Assembly: GCA_023091735.1 (NCBI GenBank)
Contig: JALKBU010000057.1
Span: forward strand, 41,390 to 105,389
DNA from: Trichomonas tenax
Lineage: Eukaryota; Parabasalia; Trichomonadida; Trichomonadidae
DNA length: 64,000 bases
Direction of reading: 5' to 3'
The translations under genes and the position numbers were made by a program. This document shows, piece after piece, positions 10,272-19,163 of the stretch; position 1 is the stretch's first letter, and every line of letters starts with the position of its first letter. The notes under the pieces are model-generated. The model was not told the DNA's origin, did not search any database, and saw only the letters and a program-made list of their open reading frames with translations.

Positions 10272-10537
10272 AGTAGTATACAGAGTGTGATTTGCCACTG
10301 AAGTCCAAAATTTTGGACACCCATGGTAAATCAACAATCTGAGAATATTCATAATCATAATTTCCCTAATATAATAAAATAAACAATTTTCCTATAATTT
10401 ATATCGAAATCCTAGAACCAATAGAATGTTTCACGTTCATTGGGCTGCATCCATTTATGAATATTCTCAGAGTGGGGATTTACCATGGGTGGACAAAATT
10501 TTGGACTCCCATGGCAAATCACAATCTGTATGCTACT
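10272..10537. mobile_element. 266-bp foldback element (MITE-like) with 5-bp target duplication
   Basis: The left arm (about 10272-10355) and right arm (about 10452-10537) are imperfect inverted repeats of roughly 85 bp. Matching blocks are AGTAGTATACAGAGTGTG against the complement of the right end (AGTAGCATACAGATTGTG), GATTTGCCA, AGTCCAAAATTTT, CACCCATGGTAAATC and CTGAGAATATTCATA. The element is bounded by TAGAT at 10267-10271 and TAGAT at 10538-10542, as expected of a target-site duplication. The middle of about 95 bp encodes nothing recognisable. It is a non-autonomous terminal-inverted-repeat element; the parent transposase is not in the window. Confidence 0.85.
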
Positions 10538-10542
10538 TAGAT

Positions 10543-10779
10543 TTAAGTTTTTGCAAGTTTTGTTTTGATATTGTTCGATTCTTGTGTAAGATTAAGCATC
10601 CTTTCTATTTCAATTTGATTTCTTTTTATCCACATATATGTGCTTCGTAATGAGGGATCATCTTCTTAAATTTAATTTATGAGATGAAATATTCGAAAAA
10701 TATCGATACAAAATGACAAGGTTGTTTGTATAGAGTATAACTACAGAAGTTTTTATTGTTAGATAGATATATTATTTAA
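10543..10779. other. Spacer between foldback element and Rab gene 3' end
   Basis: AT-rich with no supported feature. Confidence 0.4.
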
Positions 10780-11358
10780 TTAACAGCAGGAACTATCTTT
10801 AGAATCCTTTGGCTTTCGCTGAATTTTTTTCTCGACAATAGATCCACGTTTGAAAAATTCTGAAAGAGCCTGTTCGAACAAACTTGATATACCGACACCT
10901 GTTTTTGCGCTCGTTTCAAAGAATGGCATGTGGTATTTGGCCGCAATGTTGGAAAGGTCATCGTTGGTGATGATTCTTTCCTCAGCAAGATCAACTTTAT
11001 TTCCAGCGAGCAAGATAATAATATTTTCATCGCAATTAGTCATAACCATTGGATACCAATAATCTACAATACTGTCGGCTTTCGGTTTTGTGACATCGAC
11101 AACTATAATCGCGATTTGACTGTTTCTAAAATACATTGGCACCAAGTTTCTGTATGCCTCCTGCCCGGCCGTATCCCACATGCTTAAAATATACGTATTT
11201 CCCGAATAAATGACTTCTTTTTCGACACACGCCGCCCCAAGCGTCGGATGAATGTTCGGATTGTGCTTGTTCTCGTGGTAGCGTGTGACGATGGATGATT
11301 TTCCTACATCCGCATCGCCAACTATAACTACCTTTACTATAGTTTTCTGATCTTCCAT
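10780..11358 (-). CDS. Rab5-like small GTPase
   Basis: A 192-residue Rab GTPase, a switch for vesicle identity and fusion, likely endosomal. All guanine-nucleotide motifs are present: GDADVGKS (14-21), switch I Thr39, WDTAGQE (61-67), GNKVD (119-123) and ETSAK (148-152). A basic linker and a terminal double cysteine (191-192) provide for geranylgeranylation. The PTLGAA switch I and NLVPMYFR after switch II are the Rab5/Rab21/Rab22 style. I start at the inner ATG (11358) because it is preceded by ATTCATA, an initiator match that would put transcription start downstream of the earlier in-frame ATG at 11370. Just upstream are AAAAGTGAC and GGAGGGTAA elements. Subfamily assignment is moderately sure. 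Confidence 0.95.
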   Translation of the reverse strand: MEDQKTIVKVVIVGDADVGKSSIVTRYHENKHNPNIHPTLGAACVEKEVIYSGNTYILSMWDTAGQEAYRNLVPMYFRNSQIAIIVVDVTKPKADSIVDYWYPMVMTNCDENIIILLAGNKVDLAEERIITNDDLSNIAAKYHMPFFETSAKTGVGISSLFEQALSEFFKRGSIVEKKIQRKPKDSKDSSCC

Positions 11359-11749
11359 TATGAATGTCACTTTTACCCTCCATTCTATGACAATTCTTTA
11401 ATATATTGCTCCACACATTATAACACGGTACTGCTTTGTAAACTTAAATTTTGACACATAAATTCCAAATCATTCCGACATTTTCATGTTTATTGTCATA
11501 AATTTTATATTTACAAGGCAAAATTAATTCTGACAAATAAAACTTTATTTGTCAAATACATTAATTTACACGAAAAATGCATTTTATTTGACATATTTTA
11601 TGAAAAGCATTTTATTATGCATATTATAGTAAAATCAGATCATAGTAATATAGGATTCAATGATTGAGGTGATGAGTGAAATAATTTTTGATTTACATAA
11701 AAAGATGAAAACAAAATATTTATTAATCATAAACAATAGTATAACCGGG
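11359..11749. other. Spacer with degenerate TTTACATGNCAAA motifs
   Basis: Contains AAAAGTGAC and GGAGGGTAA next to the Rab start, then degenerate motif copies near 11510 (TTTACAAGGCAAA) and 11549 (TTTGTCAAATA). No gene is supported. Confidence 0.4.
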
Positions 11750-14545
11750 AATTGACTCATTCCCGAATTTGACGTTCTGGCTCTAAGATATCTGGAAGCC
11801 GAACGCAAAAACAAGTTCATAAACCGCACGTGTTACATGTATCGAATTTTCTTCTGCTGAATCTCTCTGAAGTTACACAAAAGCTGGAAAACTGGGTGCT
11901 CGAGTGACATCAGACCGGTAATGACTGGGTCACTTGTGTGTATACCGATCTTGATAACAAAATCGATTCCAATTTCTTTCTGAAGTTCATCTCTTCCAAG
12001 CAGAATCTGACTGCTTCTTCCACATGTTCTGATGGCTTGTTGATAGCCATGAAGCCACCGCAGAATGTGTATTTGTTTATAAACGATCTCACTTTGGAAA
12101 GCGTCGTATACTTCACTAAAACTGTGTCTAATGTGCAAATCATCTTCGCATTGATCTTCATTTGCTGTTCAATCGGTTGAGGTTCTTTCGGCACAAACAT
12201 GATATCACCGATTGTCGCTGAGTGAGTGCTGAAATAATACGAATTGTCGTTTCCAATGTCCTCCAATATCTGGTGTGGAATGACTTCAGAAAGCATCATT
12301 GAAATGCATTGGTGATGCTGTTCAATCGCGTTCTGGACGTAGACAAATTTAGTTATATCTTTAACAATGACAACGCATTGTGTGACTTGGTTTGTGTCGA
12401 AATCTAAAGCTGCGTGTGTGTCGCAGAAAGCAATGCATTCCATTTAGAAGTGATAATCGTTCCCTTCTCTGTCATTGAGTTGTATCTCTCTCATGAAACG
12501 AGGCTCTTCGCATTTGTTGAATATGTTCATTATCTTTGTCACGAAGTAATCCATATCTGCTTTAGAATTAGTTTCGACTTCGAGGTCGTGGAAATTGTTG
12601 ACGTCCAAATTCTTGTTGAGAACAGCAATTCCTGTGTGAGTGAGAGCTGTGAATCTCGAAGACTCTTCGAATGTCGTGTGTTTGTCACTGAAGCATCTTA
12701 CTGTCTGAATTAGATCGAGAACAACGTCGTGACTCATTGTTATCATCGGATCAATCATAAACAGTAACTTCATCGCATCTTTCGTGATCTTTCTGACCCT
12801 CAGCAAAAATACTCATCAGCAAAACAACAATATCGCCAGCAAACGTGAATTCTTGTGAAGCGAGGCGCTCGAAGCCTGCAAAGTTAACAGGGATTGTGTT
12901 ATAGTCTTCATACAAGATTCCCATACTGAAGACATATTGGTCTTGAATCTGGATCCAATTATAGAGTTGATTTCTCACTTTTAGATAATGTTCCTAAAGT
13001 TTCGTTCAAAAGAAGAGATTGCATCTCTAAAATCTACTTAACTTCTGTTCTATTCGGCCCTTTTGTTTCCATTGGATAACACTCCAAGAAAGACAAAGCG
13101 ATCGCCAAAAACGTCATTCTCATCGACGCGAAAGGAGTCTTAACATAACCGGATGCCTGGCAATCAATGTCGGCATTGATTACGAAAGCCTTTTGGTAAA
13201 AGTATGACGTGAAAACAAACAAACGTAGGAATGATCGATAAAGCAAGTAAAACAATCATTGGAGTATTAAGAAGATCCAAATTCATTATAGAGATTGCAG
13301 AAAGAGCAGCGTTGTCCTGCTTCGATCTTCTTGTCTGTTCGCCAATGATTTTCTTGAGTTCGCTCATTGGAAGAGAGATGAAACAAGAAGCGATGTCTTC
13401 CATCTGCGTCTAAAACATGAAAAGATACAACATCATTGGGAAAGAATAAAGTAACAAACAAATCAATAAAGAACAAACCATGTGAATGTTGATGCTCAAT
13501 GGAATGGTGTTGAATGATGTCGCGAGTGTGAATTCTTCTGTTATGTCTTTAACGAATGTAAATAAATTAAGAGAAAGATGGAAATAAGAAATGTCCATCG
13601 TATCTGTCTCCAAAAATCTAACAATAAGTTCGTTAAGTGTTGATCCTGTATTTCCTATAACTTCGTTACTAAATCTGTCTATAAATCTCTTCACAGGTGC
13701 TCTTGTGCTGTCTATTTCCTGCAGGGCATCAGCAGTCAATGCCATCGCTTGTCTAACTAAATATTCATAGTTGGCGAGTTTGTCGTCTGATGGATAGTAT
13801 TTAGCGATGTATTGCGGATACCAATGTGGAGAAATTTGCTGCTTTCTTTCTTCTGAGTTCGACATTGGGGTGTCCGCTGTATGATAGAGACCCATGTTGA
13901 GGCATTTAAATAGAGCATAACGAGTAATAACGTGAAGAAGATTCGATGCTTGGTTCCGGAAATTCGATGTTCGTTGGATTTCTTCAACAACGCCATTGAG
14001 TTTATGTACGAAGACACTCACGAAGGCCAAAAGAACGACACTTACAATGAAGAAAAAGATCATTGCGACCCAAACTTGGCCGATTTTTTCGTGAAGAAGT
14101 AATCCATTGACATCTTCTTTCTTTTGTAGCATATTCTTATCTACATCGTCTGTGTTGATCTCGTGACCAAGAATTTCGATGTCTTGAACGAGATCTGATC
14201 AATTTCCGCCAATCATTGGAAAAATCGTGATAATATTCTTAAGAGCACGATCAAAATGCGCAGGAACTCCAGAATTGAGCATGTTTAAGTCATCAAATAG
14301 TTTTCTTGCAGATGTGATTATCGTAAGCATTGAAGAACGAAATAATTTCAGAAGTCGTTGAAGTGTTTCTGTGACTTATAATATGGCACATTTGGAGGTA
14401 ATAAGCACGCTTGATGATCATTGTTGAATATTTCGTCAATACTGGAACATTATTTCTTTGATGAGCTCGTTCCACGGGACGTCGAGGAACCCCGCGAAGT
14501 CCTGGTATGAGTCTGATTCAAGTTTACTTTCGTCAAAACCTGAAT
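11750..14545 (-). pseudogene. Decayed transmembrane PAS / adenylate-guanylate cyclase
   Basis: Fragments in several frames line up in the order of the large trichomonad cyclase receptors. About 14545-14150 encodes a helical remnant. 14132-13413 has a membrane helix (IFFFIVSVVLLAFVSVFV), a roughly 200-residue extracytoplasmic segment and a second hydrophobic stretch. 13400-13040 holds another membrane helix. 12806-12350 is a PAS-like domain ending in the linker VVIVKDITKF. 12330-11836 is the cyclase domain, with KYTTLSKVRSF, the NKPSEHVEEAVRFCLE helix and, in a shifted frame, IKIGIHTSDPVITG. I count in-frame stops near 14200, 13411, 12445 and 11834 and at least four frame changes (between 13403 and 13255, 13255 and 12978, 12978 and 12806, and near 12000). 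Both metal-binding aspartate motifs are also gone. The 5' end is missing. Confidence 0.85.
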
Positions 14546-15678
14546 CATTTATCAAAAAAATTGAAATTGAGAACTTCATCTCGTTCAAAAATTATTTCTT
14601 TAGGGCTGGAAAGCCCAAAAATACAATAAAAATCAATTCTATTGCTTATAACGTACAAATTTTTAATTTGAGAGGAGTGATGTGAAAAATGGAGATTTTT
14701 GGAGTTATCATATTAGGCATATTAATAATGTTAAAAAGTTGAAAACGGTTTGATCTGAAAAAAATAGTGTCACATTTTAACAATGAAATATAATAGATCT
14801 GTATTTGGAAACGGAAAGCAAAATCAAACAAAGACATTTTCTCCTCATTTATTTTTACACCCCCTCTTATAATTAATTTCCTTACAAATGTACTGATGCG
14901 GCTTAACTTACAGTTAGTTTTATTTTTGAATATAAATAAGACCATTTGATTAGTAATAGTTTGTACATTATATATACGAAATATCTAGCAAATCGCCACA
15001 TGAGATTCTGGGAAAAATTGAGATGAAATTTTTTAAGGATTGAAAACTATTTTTATCAATTTATGCTAAAGAAGAAGCTTCTTGGATTAATTATCATATC
15101 TTTTGCAATGTTCATGTTAGCAAGAATACTATGGCAAAAGATTGTATAGTCTGTCTTTGTTGGTGAGCGAAAACATAACTTTCTTTGTTCCTGTGAAAAA
15201 ATGCGACGATAGAAAAAGTACGTTAAAAAGCGCGATTGTACATTTTTCCTTACTAACGCATTATTATAATCTGCATAATGCATACAATAGATTTATGGAA
15301 TCATTTAAGATATTAGTTTTTTTGATCAGAAAATCAGCTCTGACTATATGCGTAAATACCAAATTTCATAAAATTATGATTGAAAATCAATTATTTTGAA
15401 AGATTTACTTGACGGAAACGATATAATTCAATATCATGAATAATGAACTAAAGAGATAACGAAATCCTTCATGAACTATACTATTTTCGAGTCAAAAAGC
15501 TTAGTTTTTCAATACTGGACCTGCTGTGATCATATTGGACAAGTTTGGGATATATTTCAAATTTTCTGATCGTTTCCTTTCGGATATAGCATATATAGGC
15601 ATGACATAGTACATTGGTCATAGTCTTAAGGCTCAATTCTAGTTTTATGAGTCAAGCAACCGTCACTTTTAGTCAAAA
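14546..15678. other. 1.1-kb AT-rich spacer
   Basis: Several short AT-driven open frames, none with a domain or credible start. Immediately before 15679 there is GTCACTTTTAGTC, the second recurring promoter-like motif. Confidence 0.4.
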
Positions 15679-15960
15679 ATGGATTATTCGAGACCAATAA
15701 CATTGGCGAAGAATGACAATAGAATTTTGTATGTCAGAAACATTCCTTTCGGTTTCGATGGTAAAGATGTCTTCGAATTGTTTTCTCGATAATATATGGT
15801 TCAATTTTTCAGATCAGAATTGGATGCACACCATCGACAACTGGACACGCGTTCGTTGTCAACGACAATATCTTAGACGCACAAGCACTACTACACATTA
15901 CAAAACAGATATTTAATTGTTCAATATTACAGAATTAACCAACAACAATCGGCAAAATAA
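15679..15960 (+). pseudogene. SF3B6 (SF3b14/p14) RRM protein, frameshifted
   Basis: Reading three successive frames recovers a p14-like protein, the U2 snRNP subunit that contacts the branch-point adenosine. Frame 1 (15679-15789) gives 37 residues with NRILYVRNIPFGFDG, the RNP2 strand of the RRM. A TAA follows at 15790-15792; skipping the five bases TAATA (15790-15794) restores YGSIFQIRIGCTP then GHAFVVNDNILDAQ, the RNP1 region. A second shift near 15903 is needed to reach NRYLIVQYYRINQQQSAK and a TAA at 15958-15960. Compared with the family, about six residues are missing before NRYL and the C-terminal tail is short. No GT-AG intron fits the breaks. The promoter-like context (GTCACTTTTAGTCAAAAATGG) is still intact, so decay may be recent; an assembly error is the alternative for one break, less so for both. 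Confidence 0.85.
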
Positions 15961-16614
15961 CACCGCTTTCCTAATGAAAATCACAAGGTTTGGAAGAATA
16001 CATTATTCCTTATCTTATTACTCGTTTACCCAATTTTAACAAAAAATTCTTTGAGTCCATGGGTTACTTTATATAATTATAGTTTCTTAAGTTATTTTAT
16101 TGATCAATATATTTTCTTCAAAATATATTTTTTGCGGTTTCATGGATTTAGTGTAGATTTAAACTCACTGCTTTGTTTGCAATAACGTGTATAAGTAAAG
16201 CTTGATATAACTTCATATTGATTTTTATTTCAAATAATTTCCAACTAATAACGACCAGAAATGGCCGGAAACAGTCAACATAGGGCTTAAATAGACTATT
16301 TTCCAGCCAAAAAAGGAGTGTCAGCCAAATAAAAAAGCCATCGTTATTTGACCAAATATTATAACGAATGTTGGATCTTCACTTTCACTCAAATTCCTTT
16401 TTGAACTTAATATTGCATTATGTGATATGTAAACAAGCAGAAATCCAATTTTTTTCCTTCAATGTCGTAAATGTTGCGCAAAAAAACAAATGTAAGCACC
16501 CACAAAGACCATACATACACTGCAGTCGTCATAATATTTATATGTTTTGTCTGAAATATAGTTAAAAAGCTAAAATACATTTAAATTTCTCAAGCAGTCC
16601 GTAAATAAATAAAT
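15961..16614. other. Spacer, no gene supported
   Basis: AT-rich. The open frame at 16368-16565 has no recognisable motif. The minus-strand IBD gene ends at 16615. Confidence 0.4.
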
Positions 16615-17289
16615 TTAGATTTGTGCAACAATAGGAATCGATTGGAAATAAGAGTTACGCATCTTATACCTGAACTTCGCAGGAACTGGAAAATTGATAG
16701 TCCTTGTCCAAACATCTTCGACCGTTTTGGTGATGATTGGCTCTTCATGCTTCCCAACTGAGAGCGGTTCCGGCTCCTCCGGAGTCTGTTCTGTTTCTGA
16801 TTTAGGTTTATTATTTTGCCTTCTCCTTGCATTCCTCTTCTGGCGAATTGTCCATTTCTTTAGTTCTCTGCGGTCTCGACTAAAAATCGGGATCGTGAGT
16901 ACTATTTGTTCGTCTGTTTCTTTTGATGCCGGTCTCGCAATATATCCGAGCTGGTGGAGCGACCCGTTAATGGAAGACTTGCATTTTCCCATGAGTAGAA
17001 TCAGTTGCTTGATATTTATAGCAATAGAGTTCTCCATGAAAATAACGCCTGTGGCAAAACTCCTCTTCCAGTCATTTTCGTCATGTTTTACGACATATTC
17101 TTTAATAATTTTCAGGCGTTTATTGAACATTTCCACCTTTTCGCCCCTTTTAGCGTTGGCCACTTCCATATGGAACCTGTCGCGCAGCTGCATGTAGCCC
17201 TCGAGGTCAGCTTCACTTAGAAGTTTCAAGTTGCCGGTGCATTTTCCGTTTTTGACTTCCCTGATGTCCTCGACGTCGTCTGTTTCCAT
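16615..17289 (-). CDS. Initiator-binding-domain (IBD/IBP39-like) transcription factor
   Basis: A 224-residue protein with the trichomonad initiator-binding domain at about residues 33-140. The signature is WKRSFATGVIFMENSIAIN (74-92) followed by GKCKSSINGSLHQLGY (101-116), the helix-turn-helix and wing that in Trichomonas vaginalis IBP39 contacts the TCA initiator element. After the domain comes a very basic segment (KRNARRRQNNKPK near 151-163), a probable nuclear localisation signal, then an acidic-proline stretch (TEQTPEEPEPL). The C-terminal 40 residues (VEDVWTRTINFPVPAKFRYKMRN) may be the polymerase-contacting part but are shorter than in IBP39. Trichomonads carry many IBD paralogues, so target genes cannot be inferred. 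Confidence 0.9.
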   Translation of the reverse strand: METDDVEDIREVKNGKCTGNLKLLSEADLEGYMQLRDRFHMEVANAKRGEKVEMFNKRLKIIKEYVVKHDENDWKRSFATGVIFMENSIAINIKQLILLMGKCKSSINGSLHQLGYIARPASKETDEQIVLTIPIFSRDRRELKKWTIRQKRNARRRQNNKPKSETEQTPEEPEPLSVGKHEEPIITKTVEDVWTRTINFPVPAKFRYKMRNSYFQSIPIVAQI

Positions 17290-18480
17290 TGATGAAATTT
17301 GAATTAAAAATACCCAAAAATTGTCAAACTTTGGGTATAGCTTTCAAATGCTTCGAAAAGTTCATGCTTCAAAGAAAAAGATATGGTTGAATAAATGAAG
17401 TGAGGTCAAAATTATTTGAATAAATTCAATGCATATCCATCACTTTTTTGACCACATTCAACATTCTTTCGCTGCTGAAGAGGAATATATCATATTTCAT
17501 TTGTGTCAAACGATAGTTATCAAAAAATGAGAGAATTTAAAGGACTATCCATGCTGTACAGTGAATGTAGCGCGATTTCATTAGTTTTTCAAAAAACGTT
17601 AAATTTCTCTCAATTTGAAAATGACGAAAAACATTCTCTATTTTGATTTATAGAATTAAACTTTTCGTAGATTTTTGAAAGAAGCACAAAAGTGTCAGAA
17701 AAATCTTTTTAATTATTCTCGCTTTGCTTGCCAAAAAGTGACTAGCATTCTGCAAAAATTCTGGCCTCGAACTCTGCATGAGCTTACAGAAGCATCACCC
17801 AGAGGAATGTAAAATTGACTACAAAACTCTGACATTTAGAAATGAATCAACAAGTTAATTTCATTGCTCTGAATAATATGAGGTGGGAAATTAGAAAAAA
17901 AATATTGATGTCGATTATCTAAAGTTGCTGACACTTCATATCCAACACCACCGATATATGTTAATATATACATATACATGAGCTGAATATCTCTCAATCA
18001 TGGTTTGGGCTTCTATTGTCTTCTATGGGGTCAAAATCGTAAAGAAATCACATCAAAGGAGCATGGTATTTATTGAAAAGCGTTCTTGGATTTTAAGAAT
18101 TCAAAAATTTCATGAGACTTCATTTCTATTGCAATTGATAATGGAGATTTATATCATAATGATGATAAAATGTGAATGATTGACATTACATCATAGTGAT
18201 AATTAAACTAGTTTGACTTACTTGAGTTAGTGATAAGCAAAGCTTAGCTGCTCACGAATTGCATTCAAATTTTGAGACCACTATATAAGGAAAATATAAA
18301 GTAACCAATTATCCACTATGTTGAATTGAAACAAAATAACAATCTCAATTTCTCGCACCTCAGCACGATGGCATTGGAGCACATCAACGGGCAGATCCGA
18401 AACGTATGCAATGAAAATGATACATTTGAAATGGTTGTTTTAATTTCTTTCTAAGTATATTCATGCTATGCGCCAAATGA
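17290..18480. other. 1.2-kb spacer with doubtful coding remnants
   Basis: No firm gene. A 59-codon frame at 18000-18179 begins MVWASIVFYG and faintly recalls a Tc1/mariner transposase strand, but too weakly to call. A frame at 18367-18453 begins MALEHINGQIRN and ends at a TAA; its GTATGC and downstream CTAAG only loosely resemble trichomonad splice signals. One AAAAAGTGAC motif occurs near 17734. Confidence 0.35.
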
Positions 18481-18747
18481 ATGAGCTCCAAATCCACTTC
18501 CATTAAAAAGGACGCGACTTTCGATCAAACAAAATGCTGCACAAACGTTATGCTCCTCACACACATCACCGAAGAAGCAGTTGTAGATGCTTTGCTGGCC
18601 AAATGTGGATGGCACTTTCCCTCAAATCACGCAATTATTGTAGATCAATTATCAACCATCTCTGCAAAAATCAAGGTTGGTAAATATCTTGAGCATCAGC
18701 TTCATGGAACAGGAATTAAGTCGAGGTTCATGCAAAAAATGAAATAA
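18481..18747 (+). CDS. Small hypothetical protein
   Basis: An 88-residue frame that I do not recognise. It starts with MSSKSTSIKKDATF and has a mixed, coding-like composition (Cys, Trp, His well represented) in contrast with the AT-rich surroundings. The C-terminal half is probably helical and basic. A separate short frame starting at 18367 (MALEHINGQIRN) lies upstream; the two could be exons of one gene or pieces of a decayed one, but no splice pattern joins them in phase. I keep it because its composition is unlike random AT DNA. Confidence 0.4.
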   Translation: MSSKSTSIKKDATFDQTKCCTNVMLLTHITEEAVVDALLAKCGWHFPSNHAIIVDQLSTISAKIKVGKYLEHQLHGTGIKSRFMQKMK

Positions 18748-19163
18748 TCAAAATTCAATTCCAAATATTTTATTTTCATTCATTTTAAACTAAACCATTA
18801 ATATTTACTCTTAATTGCTATTAATATCCATTTAATAAATCAATCAAACTATTCAGGTAGTGGGGAAAATGCGTAGAAGAAATTGCATAGTGGATGTGAA
18901 CATAAGAAATATTTCAATGAGTTCTATCAATTCCACTATTGCATTTTCCCACAAACAGATTTACCGGTTCTGACAATCTGACAATTTACAGAGTGACTCA
19001 TTGACCCGCAAAACAATAATAAACTTTATTGAGCTTGCCAAAGATATTGTAAAGATTATACTTTGTGATGTTTGTGTTAATAATTTAGCCCATTATCATT
19101 TTCATGATTTGACATTGAAAGTTTTTAATGTTTTCAATTATTGATAAAAATACAAACAAAATT
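18748..19163. other. Spacer between convergent genes
   Basis: AT-rich, no supported feature. It separates the end of the small plus-strand frame from the end of the minus-strand GAF-PDE gene. Confidence 0.4.

Noticed and set aside
18000..18179. 59-codon frame starting MVWASIVFYG, reminiscent of a Tc1/mariner transposase segment
   Set aside because: Only a few residues agree, no other transposase motif lies in order nearby, and the sequence after it is low-information.
18421..18458. Candidate short intron (GTATGC to CTAAG)
   Set aside because: The 3' end lacks the trichomonad ACTAAC-CACAG type signal and removing it does not join the frames in phase.
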